Source: Xanthostigma xanthostigma (taxonomy: Eukaryota > Arthropoda > Insecta > Raphidioptera > Raphidiidae). From it: a DNA stretch of 64,000 bases. The stretch lies in NCBI GenBank assembly GCA_963575645.1, contig OY754465.1, positions 48,014,401 to 48,078,400 of the forward strand, given 5' to 3'. Shown here piece after piece: positions 1 through 10,532 of the stretch. Within the stretch, counting starts at the first letter, position 1; each line of letters begins with the position of its first letter. A program made the position numbers and the translations under genes. The notes under the pieces are model-generated. The model made no database searches and was not told where the DNA came from. It worked only from the letters and a program-made list of their open reading frames with translations.

Positions 1-937
1 GGATAAGATTATAATATGAATACTCCGGATCTTTTTCTTTAAATTCGTCTCTATTAGTATCTACGAATTAAAATGAATGCTATAATGTACAGAAAAATAT
101 ATCTTGTCTTCTTTGCATTATAATTTAAGTAGTTTTTTTGTTTACATTAACGATTTTTATACATAAATACGTATAATCTATAAATTAATCACAAATAAAA
201 AACTGTCTGTGTATTGGCACAGTAACAATTTCTCTTTAAAACACTCTGTATCCAGAAATCTGCCAGGAATTACGTAAGTCTATAATTAGAGCCTTCAGGC
301 GATGTCATAAACATAGGTGCCTTAAATCAACAGCATATTATTCGAGACTTGCAAATCAGCAAGTACCTCTTAAATGTTTCTGTGATCCTAGTCGTTTTTA
401 TAAAATATGACAGATATTGTCCAAATTGGGTGTATTTAAGCAACGTTTGAACGTCTCTATCTCCGAAACGGTGTTAGATACAGAGACCTCCGGGTGCGGT
501 CATTGAATAAGATACACCGAATTTGAAATGTATCCAACACGTATTCCAGACTTTCCTGAAAAGTAATTTAAACAGGTCTATCTTCGAAATGGTAGGCAGG
601 GAGCACCTCTCAAAATGTGGGTTAAAAACAAATAAATGAAATGACAGGTTTCTTAATCTCGGAAAATATTTTTGGGTCTCCAGGGCGCTCCGTTTAAATA
701 ATTAATGCTATCATAGTGGAAATTCAAATTAGATGCTTATCAGAATCAATGTACAGGTTGAGGGCCAGGTGAGGTTGAGGTTGAGAGTAATAAAAATATA
801 TATTTATTATAGTATGTTATTATATGATAATAATCAATACAAGCACAACATAAGCATTGCACACAATTAATGCAAATACAATACAATACAAATTAATATA
901 ATAATAAATAATGATTGTTAAGTTTTTTAAAAATTTA
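1..937. other. 3' flank of the PGRP-LA-like gene, no coding signal
   Basis: No ORF here resembles a protein in either strand. The minus strand was searched for a further exon that would complete the truncated PGRP domain of the neighbouring gene (the missing His and Ser/Cys-Pro-Gly part) and none was seen. A reverse-complement AATAAA lies at 803-808. The 400-700 stretch looks like degenerate repeat DNA. Confidence 0.5.
803..808 (-). promoter_or_regulatory. Possible polyadenylation signal of the PGRP-LA-like gene
   Basis: TTTATT on the plus strand reads AATAAA on the minus strand, about 130 nt after the stop codon at 938-940. The position fits a short 3' UTR, but the hexamer is common in AT-rich DNA. 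Confidence 0.35.
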
Positions 938-1231
938 TTAATGATACCCTCCTTTTTCCAATCCAATTTTCGAAAGCACTGTGTGATTGCGTGAAATTTT
1001 GTGCTGAACAACTAATGCATGAATTAATTGTCGAGTTCTTTTTATGAATGACGGTGGTGGCGTATTAGTGTTATTGAATCTTCCTACATACGCTATCATT
1101 ATACTTCTTTGGTTGAAGCCTGAAGTATGGAAGCCTACTACGTTTGCTCCGCATCCTTCAAAAACCCACGACCCGTTCCCACAAATAAGAAAGTTGTATT
1201 CTATATCGGAAAACTGTTTCATGTGGTTTTT
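938..1231 (-). CDS. PGRP-LA: PGRP-LA-like exon 4 (second half of PGRP domain)
   Basis: The acceptor is TATTTTCAG just before 1231 on the minus strand, phase 0; the stop TAA is at 938-940. It encodes 97 residues starting KNHMKQFSDIEYNF, the familiar PGRP centre. The expected C-terminal third (GH..., PG, then the W-rich helix) is replaced by a short tail ending GLEKGGYH. Confidence 0.85.
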   Translation of the reverse strand, partial: KNHMKQFSDIEYNFLICGNGSWVFEGCGANVVGFHTSGFNQRSIMIAYVGRFNNTNTPPPSFIKRTRQLIHALVVQHKISRNHTVLSKIGLEKGGYH

Positions 1232-4200
1232 CTGAAAATATATTGTCATTACATTGTGCCTACTGTTTTAAGGTGCAGTTTCAACACAATACAACCAGGA
1301 CTTTCACTCTTTTATGAATTGGTGCTAGGTCCAAGTAACCCGAATGGTGATTTTAAAAAATAGTTTAACATTTGCCAGAATCGTTCTCAGTCGCGTAACC
1401 CTTAAAATCTTGGGAATGTAATTTCAGGATCTTCTCAAGCGTTATGCACTTTACTAGGTTGTATTGTTCACGAACTTCGGAGGAGCGCTTTTATAAGTGA
1501 ACTGAATGAAACCGCAGTTAATCAAGAAACAAGTACAATTATCTGCCACGCAGTGAAGATGGCGGACGACAAAAAATTAATATTGTAGAATCGGAACGAT
1601 ATTTATTTTTAGTTAAATATCCTATCAAAAATAAACTGAGAAATATTCTATTTTTTTAATTAACATTTCAGGCCGCTACTATGTAAGTTTTACTGTTTTA
1701 TTCTACTTTTTCTCTTCTTTTTTCGAACCTGACAAAACAGCGAACTAACGAACTATAAAAGCGAACTAGTCCGCGAAAGGATGACACACTAAATTGAGCT
1801 TTCTTCTTAGTGAACTAAAATGCCCATGTCTATTACGTTATGCTTCAGTGCACTACTCCACACGTAACTTGCCTGTGATTGGCGGCAACCTTGTACATGA
1901 TGATTCTTAAAAGAATCGGCACAAAGCGTAAAGGTACTGGTTGTATTGAAAGTTCATATCGTTGCACACGAGGCTGGTTTTGCCGCTAGATTCCTTGCTA
2001 GATTTGGCTGCTAGGTTTCAAGCGTACTGTAGGTTTCCTGATGGCTTATTTGTGTTCGCTTCACACGATACTTGTATTGAAGCTGGTTTTGTAGATGGAT
2101 CTGGTGGGCGCGCAGTGACAATTCGAATTTTAACAAAAAATGAACGTTTATTGTCTCTGAACAGAACACACACTAAGACGCCATGTTTGTCTGTGAGCGT
2201 TTTGGCCGTGCACCGCCCACGTGACAAGATATTGGTTCTAGTTCAAAACAAGCAGACAAACAAGCACAAAAAATAGCCCCGGTTCTAATTTTGTAATCCG
2301 TCTTGTGACCAAGCACGTAAACCTGTAGTGACGTCATTTCCATTTTTGCAGGCAGCTTATGTCCTAGCAACGATTCCAGCGGCAAAACTAGCCTCGTGTG
2401 CAGCAGTTTTTGCACTTGTCAGTATGTTATCAACACGTCAAAAGTTTCACCCTCAAAAATATCACAATTTACAAAATACGTATTGTGCTATCGAAAAAAA
2501 TTACCTGTAGTCTTTTAACCGTCTTTTTACATTTAGATAAAGTTTTTGCCTCTACGGTATTTGTGTTTCCAAGAATTACATATTCAACAGGGATTTTCAA
2601 AATTTTCTTTGACTTGGCTTGAGTAGCGGACCAATTTGTTCTTGTTATGTACCATTCCTCAGGTGATTCTAAAACAATTTTACTTGGCATAAAAAAAACA
2701 CACACGATGTATTAAATAGATGAACTGCAAAATGGTGGTCTATATATTGAGGATCAGTAAACTATTTATTATGTTATGAGTGAAACTTTTGCAAAGTTAT
2801 CTTTGCAATAAATTTCTTTTATTGCTATTGATGTGTCGTATTTTCCATTGTTTTTTAATTTATATTTCTTTTAGTTTAGGTAAGTGCAGGGTATGATACC
2901 GAATTCGTCATTAAAATAAAGCTGATCATTTTTTTCATTTTTAATTAGGAGAAAGAACTTCACAGATCTAAGGCGGTTTTATTGCGATTAAATTAAACAC
3001 CAAAAGAAAAAAATACGTTTCATACGACTAAACTCCATAGGGTTGCCATCTTTGAAATCAGTTTTTGGGAGTAGATATATGAAAAAAATCGGGACTAGTA
3101 ATGAAAATTCGGAATTACTAAAAAATGAATTACGTTCATTATAAAACAACACTGAACATTTTACTCATTTAAGTAATTTACAAACTCAAGATTTTTTTTT
3201 GAAAAAACCCTTTTGCAAATACTTGTAAGTATTTTGCCACAATATAACTAAATTAACAAAACCGAAATATGTGATAATATTTTCTAGAATTAAAAACTCT
3301 AATACCTAATTCTAAAAAATTAAATTAAAATAAATAACAACCTAAACAGTTGTTGACATTTTAAATTAATTTCTTCTTATTAGTGATGCAACGAATGTCA
3401 ATTTTTAGACATTCGCGAATACGAATGCGAATATTTGTCACCGATATTTGCGAACGCGAATATTCGTTACATCACTAGTATCTATATTGCAGTATATAAT
3501 GGCTTTAAAAATAAATTGCATATCTATCGAAATTAAGAACAAATATAGTTGCGGGCGGCAGCCAAAATAGCAAAAATAGTTAGCGTGCAGAGCTTTTAAA
3601 TATGAAATTGGTAGATGATGAAAAATCGAGGCAAATGGTGTCCCGCTGGCCCCTTCATCGGGACACGGGATAAAGAAGCATATATACGGGACAGTTAGCA
3701 GCCCTAAGTTGATGCAACATGTTTAGTAAGCAGGGTGTTTCTTAACAAATGTAGCAAACTATAGCTATTTCATAACTGCAATAAAATAGTTATGCTATTT
3801 CCATAACAATTACTTTGATTTTCGGATATATTGAGTACTGACCATACATTTTCAAAATTTAATTTCTGAGATAATTTAAAACATATTTTTCTTCTGATGT
3901 CTAGTTCCACTAAAAAAGTCAACAAATCCTGAGTACTAATTGCCCCTTGGTACTCTTCCCTATATCAATAACTAATACATACTGAATTCAGAGAGATCTT
4001 CCATCTCAACACTACGTTTCCAATTTAGAAAAATTCCGGTAGCAATTATCGTCAACAGTAAAACCATAATTGTTATACTGATCACAAAATATACATGTTT
4101 GCAAGGACATTGTTCCACAGAAGGTGTTTCAGATTGCGTTACGTCGGTTGACTTTGAAGTACAATCGGATTTACGGCAGGTTGATGTACTACCTATTAAC

Positions 4201-5852
4201 AATAAAAATATTTAAATAGAGTGACAGATTGTAGATTATAGACGCTCAACAGCATAGGTTTATATAACGATGATAATGAGCATACCATTGTACCTAAAAA
4301 CACAAACGAAATCTGAAAGTGTTTATTAACAGTTTAACTATGTTGTATTTTCGTCTCAAGTTAGATGCCGCTATTAAAAAAATTGTGGTGATGTTCCAAG
4401 GTACACTATGCTCAAGGTACAGCATTCCCCCTATTAATTAAAGGGGAATTATAAAACGGTCGAATAAAAAAAAATTTGGTGACTGATAATGAGATACTGT
4501 TTTAATAACTTGAGATATTAAAATAATAGTTGGGTGATTAAATTACTAAGTGAGCGACTAAATTACTAAGTGAGCAACTAAATTACTAAGTGAGCGACTA
4601 GAATGCCATCGGTAATTTTGAAGCAGATATCTTCTTTTGTTTTTACTTTTTATTTTTTTTTTTCACTTTGAGACTACAACTTAAAACTCACATTTTCATA
4701 AAGATTGAAAACCACCGCTTTTTTTGATAAAGGGGTATGCAAATTGTCTCGCAGTGAAACGCGATGGGGCAAAGTTGGAGTTTTTAAAAAAATAATTCCG
4801 GGGTGAACGATAAAGGGGTATGCGAATTGTCTCGCAGTGAAACGGGAAGGGGCAAATGTGGAGTTTTTAAAAAAACAATTCCGTGGTGAATGAGAACGGG
4901 GTATGCGAATTAAATAGTTTGAATAGAACTGCGTTTTCTAAAAATTTTATATTTAATTGACAGTCAATTACATATATATTTTTTAGAAAACGCAGTTCTA
5001 TTCAAACAATTAACTATTAACAAAATGCCGCTCAGAATAAATAAATCATTTGCCAAATTTTGTATTTTAAGTAACTCAAATGGATGTTTATAAGTTGCTG
5101 TTCTGTTGATTTCTCGTCACGCGCAGTCAGTCGCTCACTTAGTAATTTAGTCGCTCATTTAATAATTTAGTCACCCAACTATTATTTTCTCGTCACGCGC
5201 AGTCAGTCGCTTACTTAGTAATACAGTAACCCAAATTGATTATTTTTGTCACCCAAAATTGTAATTTACAGTCACTCGTTTAAATACTACTCTTAATTAA
5301 ATGTCAAAAATACACGAGTGATTTGTTACAAGTTGTTTTGAACAAGTCGACATGACTAAAGTGCAAGTCGAAAAAGTCGACAATTATTGATCGTGTATTC
5401 TCAATTTATTTGATATGCACGGCGTCCCGTAAAAAAAAGATTAAGAACCACCGCTTTAAAAAAATTATACACTACTTACTTTTTTGACCAGAAATAATAC
5501 CATAAGGCAATTCAATGTTGTCATTTCGAATATGAGTCACTATTGCAAATGGTGTAAGTACAGTGTCCCCAAAACGCAAATCTTTGGTTGTTAAAACAAG
5601 TTCATTGCGATTTCGAGATCTGGCATCATAATTATCTTCCGGACACGCAGATACGGAAAATTCTGAAACTGATGTTTTTTCTACGTCTGAATTTTTACGA
5701 AATCTTATTATTTGGAACGGATTTATCGAGCTTTTGCGTCGATTGTAGTTAACATCTGCGTCGGATACTTCGTCCTCTTCCACCACTGTTTCCAATGCCA
5801 TTGCTATTTGAACCATTTTGAATAACTGGTTGCTGGGAATTTCCTTCTGCAT
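938..5852 (-). CDS. PGRP-LA: PGRP-LA-like transmembrane peptidoglycan-recognition family protein (4 exons)
   Basis: Exons are 5852-5480, 4192-3983, 2668-2505 and 1231-938. Junction phases are 1, 1 and 0 and agree at every splice site; the model gives 346 residues. Residues 1-156 are cytosolic in the expected topology, with a RHIM-like motif near 91-112 (core FGDTVLTPFAIVTHI). A hydrophobic segment spans about 157-181, followed by basic NWKR. The PGRP domain starts near 199 (EEWYITRTNW). It is degenerate: the first zinc-ligand His is Asn229 (LGNTNT), Tyr261 is kept (SDIEYNF), and the chain ends at 346 before the second His and the Cys/Ser-Pro-Gly segment. Family knowledge: insect PGRP-LA proteins are non-catalytic modulators of IMD signalling with a poor peptidoglycan site. 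The RHIM plus degenerate domain favours LA over LC. The exact start could instead be Met13. An in-frame stop lies upstream of Met1. Orthology is inferred by eye. Confidence 0.82.
1962..2402. mobile_element. MITE of the 'ACACGAGGCTrGTTTTGCCGCT' family, copy 1 (PGRP-LA-like intron 3)
   Basis: The left end reads TTGCACACGAGGCTGGTTTT and the right end is its near-perfect inverted copy (AGCGGCAAAACTAGCCTCGTGTG). The element is about 440 bp with no transposase. Related copies lie at 22455-22930, 25289-25602 and 36040-36437, with a partial inverted copy at 21628-21835. No clear target-site duplication was recognised, so the superfamily is open. Confidence 0.75.
2505..2668 (-). CDS. PGRP-LA: PGRP-LA-like exon 3 (first part of PGRP domain)
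   Basis: The acceptor is AATTGTTTTAG before 2668 (phase 1) and the donor is CAG|GTAATTTTT at 2505 (phase 0); 55 codons. It contains EEWYITRTNW, typical of a PGRP domain start, then YVILGNTNTVE, where PGRPs normally have a His in the 'SHTA' position. Here it is Asn, one sign of lost zinc and ligand binding. Confidence 0.82.
3381..3477. mobile_element. Short palindromic MITE, 97 bp
   Basis: The ends TAGTGATGCAACGAAT and ATTCGTTACATCACTA are inverted copies with one mismatch. The inside is made of GAATRCGAATRTTCG-like repeats, and the whole can fold as a hairpin. It sits in intron 2 of the PGRP-LA-like gene. A similar GAATAC-rich stretch occurs at 43640-43700. Confidence 0.65.
3983..4192 (-). 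CDS. PGRP-LA: PGRP-LA-like exon 2 (transmembrane segment)
   Basis: The acceptor is TTGTTAATAG before 4192 and the donor is TTCA|GTATGTAT at 3983, both phase 1; 70 codons. It encodes a Ser/Thr-rich linker with four Cys, then about 25 hydrophobic residues (VYFVISITIMVLLLTIIATG) and a basic stop-transfer NWKR. If the donor is not used, the frame ends after three more codons at 3972-3974, giving a RHIM-plus-membrane form without a PGRP domain. Confidence 0.82.
4441..5290. repeat. Composite foldback repeat in PGRP-LA-like intron 1
   Basis: The left side has repeated TAAATTACTAAGTGAGCGAC units (4540-4605). The right side has their inverted copies (5128-5240). Between them are about 2.5 direct copies of a ~78-bp unit (around 4731-4905) and an inverted pair of ~30-bp arms at 4916-4945 and 4977-5007. 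Blocks at 4442-4632 and 4731-4905 recur at 16626-16802 (same strand) and 17848-18030 (opposite strand), so this is one dispersed repeat family. No protein is encoded. Confidence 0.7.
5480..5852 (-). CDS. PGRP-LA: PGRP-LA-like exon 1 (cytoplasmic, RHIM-like motif)
   Basis: Starts at ATG 5852-5850 and ends at the donor CAAAAAA|GTAAGT (5480, phase 1); 124 complete codons. It is acidic near residues 21-33 and carries the RHIM-like stretch at about 91-112. The in-frame codons upstream of the ATG end at a stop within about 35 nt, so any earlier exon is non-coding or joins elsewhere. Confidence 0.8.
5835..5844. promoter_or_regulatory. Perfect kappaB-type decamer GGGAATTTCC at the start of the PGRP-LA-like ORF
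   Basis: The decamer matches the NF-kappaB/Rel consensus and lies 8-17 nt inside the coding region. It could be a chance match under coding constraint or an intragenic Relish site. IMD receptors are known Relish targets, but nothing else here shows that this site is used. Confidence 0.2.
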
Positions 5853-8800
5853 TAGCCCTTTTAAAACTAAAGATGATATTTATAGACTCTCTAAAAACAA
5901 TGTTCATTTGTATACAATGCGCGTATAAAGTATCTCACTCCCCAAATTTGAACAAATTGAATTAAATAATTGGGAATTCAAAATGTTTAGATAGTAAGTG
6001 AAGTCATGTTGTACCGCACTTAAAAAGTAATTTTATTTCTCCACACAAAATTGAAAATCCAATTGTCCGTTCTCAAGTTGAACAAATTTAAAATGGTATG
6101 AAATGCGAGATAGTGGAAAGTTTTAAGGAAACGTAAACATTTTTTGAAACAAAAATCCGACCACACTGCTTTTCGTATAGGAAATCTTATTTGTAATCGT
6201 GATTTATTTTTTCCAATTATTTTTCGATTCTTTAAAATATTAGATGTGCCTGTATTCTATAAATCTGCGGAAACTAGAGAAAGAAAACCGAAAAGACAAT
6301 GAAACTAATATTAGATAATTAATTATTTAAAATTTTAAAAAATAGTAACGATTTAAACGAAATATAAATACGTGTAACACCTACGTGCAACAAAAAGTTC
6401 TTAACATTATTCCTTTATTATTCCACAATTTTAAACGCCCTTTCAATTTAAATACACATTTCACAGATTCTTTTTCATTAATTTCTATGTTATTTTCATG
6501 AAACGTTCACGTGTGTATGATTTTTTTCGTACTTCATGTAACATTGGCATCCATATGTTATTATTGTTAAAATTTGTGTTGTGATTGAACAATACAGTGA
6601 CGTAAAACTGACAGAAGGAAGAATGATGTTCTGATTGTTTTATCTTCACATAAATAGTGACGTATAACAACTCTGACATTCTCACTTTTGTTTGTGCCTA
6701 TTCCACCTACCTATTGCCAAATTATTTTGTAACAAAATCAACGTAATAAAATTATCTGTTACCATGAACTGATGTCAGATTTTTTATTTTACATTATATT
6801 AAGTCCCGTTTACATAAGTACAAATCTAGTCGACTTGTCAATTAAGGAGGTAGGGTTGGTAAAAATTTTCAAAAAATCGATTTTTTTTGCATTTTCTCGT
6901 AGTATGAATTCGCTGAAAATTTTAAGTCAATTGAATGAATAGTTTTCGAGATATCCGCCAATAAGTTAAGCAGAACAACTATTGTATTGCCCAGGACTCA
7001 GTGTAGGTAAGACGAAAATTTTAAACGCGTTTTTCTCGAAACTATGTTTACGAGTCGGTGACCACAGTGATTCAAGAACCACTTGATGGATTTGAATGAA
7101 ATTTTTACAGCTTATTGAAAGCTTAAAAACTAGGACTTGATCGAAGAATTTTGTTTTTGTTGATAACTTCGATTTTCTTAACAATAAATTCTTACTTTTT
7201 TCTTGAAAATTCGGGTGGAAGCCTTTGGAAGCAGCTATTTTGTTAATTTTCAAAGAAAGCTTCGATTAAGTGTTCGAATTTCTATTAAACTAAAAACTCT
7301 TCTTTGCTTTATCGGTTTAGGATGAACAAAGTTATGATGGTTACCGCAAAGCACTACTTGTGTATGTCAAATTGATAAGTAACTTGTTACGGTTGTCTTT
7401 GTCTGTTACACATGTAGTAATATTGTTATAAAACTCGGTATGATAAACTGGGTTCAACTGTTAAGCGAGTTTCTAAAACAAACCCTAAGTGTTTCTAAAA
7501 GGTATGTTTACTTAACTAGGCCGTTGCATGGTACAGATTCTTTTTACTAAGATGAAGGAAGATTTTGGTTGAGGATCATAAAATAAGCTTTACCAATGTT
7601 TCGCTATTTACTATATCCACTAATAAATACCGAAAAACGCTATGACGTTAAGAAGCTATTCATTTCATTTGAACTATAAAAAGCTCACCGCGATCGAGCG
7701 TTGTTCCATGTTGTTATTATCAGTGCTCACTCATTTTACAATAGCACAAGCTCTAAAACTAATTGCTTTTAAGCTATCGCACAAAGCCCCTTTATTTGTT
7801 TAGCTGTCGAATGGTGTTGCACCATTTGAATGATATGGGAACGAGAACAGCAATTGTTTCGGAAAATTTTATGCATTCATCCTTTGTGTTTATATTGTAT
7901 ATAATTATGATATAACTTGATGACGTAATTGTGGTAACGTGTGTTTTATCTGTAAACGAATATTATGATAGCATATAGACCGCGCTCTTCTAGTCATAAT
8001 GGATTAGTTTGTCGGCAAGTTCTAAAGAGGTTCTAGAACTTCGGGTAATCCAAACTAAACTATTGTTTGCAATAAGTGTTTTTAACTGAAAGAATCAATT
8101 CAGAATCTGCACATTCGGCTAAGACAAGAGACAGATCATCAGCTTTTCAGCTCAGAACTGTCAGAACCAACAAACATACCGAATACACGCGTCTTAGATA
8201 ATACCGAGACGATGTGAATGAAAACATGACAGAAATGAAATTTCAAATTAGATGACTTAGACTAAATAGTCAACCAACTGGCGCACACTATACCTGCAGG
8301 GACCAGCAATGTATTATTTCTACACTTGTAAATGTTTAAATAGTTATTAGTGATAAAAAATGGAATCATTTATTTTATAGAACAATACAATGCATAGAAA
8401 TTTCTAAAATGAATTACTAAAATATATAGATTTATTTAGACAGACACATCTGCTTGAAAAAGAAGGATTCATATATTACGCTTTCTAATTTTTAAAACTT
8501 ACTGTTGGGTTTTAGAAACCTTTTCAAATTTGATGTTATAGTGACCTTAGATTGTGACTATATAATAGTTTAAAAAAACTGTAATTAATTGTAGAATTTT
8601 AATGTATCATAAAAGTTGACTTTTTGTTATTCTCTGAGAATTACATTACTGGCTAAAGCAAAATAAGCATTTATCAACGCTATATTACAGTCAATGATTT
8701 CTTTAGCAGAACTTCTTTTCCTTACATTTTGCCCTAAAGTCACAATCTAAGCGCAATAATATAACATAGATTTTTCAAGAATGCTTTAAAAATTCAGACA

Positions 8801-8889
8801 GCAAGTCGTAAATTTAGGATCATAAAATTTTCAAAGTAATAATATATTATTCTGACAATTAACCTATTAATTGCCTATATGGGAAAATG
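5853..8889. other. Spacer between PGRP-LA-like gene and the two-pass membrane gene
   Basis: No ORF with protein-like character was found. 6843-7260 looks like repeat DNA, with a Lys/Phe-rich shadow ORF. A possible AATAAA on the minus strand (8431-8436) lies about 455 nt after the stop of the next gene. The promoter of the PGRP-LA-like gene should lie here, but no clear core element stands out. Confidence 0.4.
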
Positions 8890-9045
8890 TCAATACATTC
8901 TAAAAGTTCTGGGACTATTAAAATGTCTGTTGAATCCGATAAACCCTTCTCGGACAAAAATAAAATGTGGTCGACGTGCTTCTTGTGTAGCAGGATTCGC
9001 AGAAAACATCAAATCTTGTTTTGGCTTCTGTTTATTTTTTCTCAT
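8890..9045 (-). CDS. Exon 3 of the two-pass membrane gene (basic cytosolic tail)
   Basis: 52 codons including stop, too short for a usual ORF cutoff. Preceded on the minus strand by a T-rich tract and TTTTAG. The phase matches the upstream exon exactly. The peptide is basic and aromatic-rich (RRPHFIFVREGFIGF). Confidence 0.55.
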   Translation of the reverse strand: MRKNKQKPKQDLMFSANPATQEARRPHFIFVREGFIGFNRHFNSPRTFRMY

Positions 9046-10532
9046 CTAAAATTATAAAAAAAAATCAACTGTATAATAATAATAATCATAATAATAAGTT
9101 GAGGACAGTTAATTACATTGAGCTGTAGATATGGAGTGATAATGTACTACCACGCATACAAATCGACAGGAAAGAGAAGGCGATAAACATTGCAATATGT
9201 ATGTCTCTTTTTGCCGTTTTCTTATTGGTTCTTTACCGCATTAATCTACATTGACGTAAAGAAATGGGACTGCAGGCAGTCATGAGATCTAGGTGTTGTT
9301 ATCCTAGGACAGGGGTTGGCAAATGCGAGCCGCATGCGGATTTTTTTATCTAAAGTTGCGGCTCTCCAGTTCCATACGCAAAAAATAATATTTTTATTAT
9401 ATGAACCCTTAAAAATCGTCCAATCGATCCGTGATTGGGTAATATGTCTATATCTCAGTCATTTCCACTCGCGTCTCACCCGCACCGCCCCGTCGCGACG
9501 TGTCTTCCTCAGATATATATATATATTATACCTATATAAGCAAATACTATAATACTGAAACGAAAATGTATAGTGTCTTTTTAAAAACTGGGGTTATTGT
9601 AAATTGTAACTTTTGGCTCTTCCGTCTCAAAAGGTTGCCGACCCCTGTCCTAGGGTGATAATTGTTTCTTCTCTGGTCCATCCATCTAGTATCCCAGTGT
9701 TAATTGTATTGAGATATATTTTTTTAAAATTTATTTTAGGGTATACCTATTTTGTTTATAAGGAATCTCGTTTAAACAAGACGTGCCTAATTATACATAT
9801 CAGTGTAGAAACCAAAAACCGGTATATTAAAAATAAACTGTCTTTAAAATATGTTCATAAAAAAATAATTTCGATTACATAGAGTGACTGTTTAGACGGA
9901 TATTAATTTATATTTTCTATAAAATTCTGCAACATCTACGATATTGAATTAAATAAAGACGGAACGGTTACCGCCAATATCGCTATCTCTTCCTCTCTCA
10001 GACTGCTCAGATTAGCACTCCATATCTATAGTTCATAGAGTTAATTATAGATTTGAGCAAACGAGGAAAGTGGGTAGGAAACGTATAAATTAATTATAAA
10101 TTCGAGCGAAGTCAAACGGAGTGGCTAGTTATTTATAAAGGAGATACTTACAAAAGAATAATAATAATAAACTCCTGCTATAAGTAATAAATTCACAATA
10201 ATTATTTCATAAACTTTCATTGATTTCTTCTCTTCAGTTTGCAATTTTGTAACTTTAACCACATATGATGCTTCCATAGTGGTGTTGATGGCGTTAAGTA
10301 ATTGACAAAGCAAAAACATTGCTAAGGCCCCTGGGAAAATGAAATTTTAAACTGGAATTAATGTTGTGTTATAAATATTAGTTCCAGTTACTAAATTGTG
10401 TAATAGTTACTTAATAATATTAAAGCACAAAAATTTGAGGCAATATAAAAACATTATAAATGTCAGGTACATACCAAGCAGAAAAAAACAAATACATAAT
10501 TCACAAATAATACGGTTAAATTTTTTCGACAT
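8890..10532 (-). CDS. Unrecognised small two-pass membrane protein (3 exons, 130 aa)
   Basis: Assembled from splice signals because the exons are short: 10532-10475 (ATG to donor CTTG|GTATGTAC, phase 1), 10330-10152 (acceptor CATTTTCCCAG, donor TCTTTT|GTAAGT, phase 0), and 9045-8890 (acceptor with a long T tract and TTTTAG, stop TGA at 8890-8892). The total is 393 nt, exactly 131 codons. Residues 8-31 are hydrophobic with a Cys cluster (CELCIC). Residues 32-60 form a loop with an N-glycosylation sequon (NTT, 35-37). Residues 61-79 are a second hydrophobic helix rich in Tyr. The 51-residue tail starts with RKNKQKPKQ. Positive-inside rules put both ends in the cytosol. It lies between two PGRP genes on the same strand. 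I do not recognise the family; a role with the receptors is only suggested by position. Confidence 0.6.
9310..9647. mobile_element. Non-autonomous hAT element, 338 bp
   Basis: It begins CAGGGGTTGGCAAATGC and ends GGTTGCCGACCCCTG, inverted ends of the hAT type. The 8-bp target duplication is TCCTAGGA (9302-9309) / TCCTAGGG (9648-9655), 7 of 8 identical. It lies in intron 2 of the two-pass membrane gene. No transposase is encoded. Confidence 0.88.
10090..10129 (+). mobile_element. Helitron-like 3' end
   Basis: AAATTCGAGCGAAGTCAAAC is followed by a sequence ending GGCTAG|T, the CTRR-then-T signature of Helitron 3' ends. The same motif recurs at 34970-35000. It sits 23 nt past the exon-2 donor of the two-pass gene, so this intron has taken both a hAT and a Helitron insertion. 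The 5' limit was not found. Confidence 0.45.
10152..10330 (-). CDS. Exon 2 of the two-pass membrane gene
   Basis: The acceptor CATTTTCCCAG and donor GTAAGT are both strong. The exon finishes the first membrane helix, encodes the sequon-bearing loop and the second helix (EIIIVNLLLIAGVYYYY). If the donor is skipped the frame ends after eight more codons at 10125-10127. Confidence 0.65.
10475..10532 (-). CDS. Exon 1 of the two-pass membrane gene
   Basis: ATG at 10532-10530, then 19 codons plus one base up to G|GTATGT. It encodes MSKKFNRIICELCICFFLL, a basic start followed by the first half of a hydrophobic helix that the next exon continues in frame. The match between helix and splice phase is the main support. 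Confidence 0.55.

Noticed and set aside
6966-7253. 95-codon minus-strand ORF
   Set aside because: Lys/Phe/Ser-rich, no splice sites or family; sits in repeat-like DNA.
9316-9552. 78-codon plus-strand ORF
   Set aside because: It lies within the 338-bp hAT MITE and is not a transposase.
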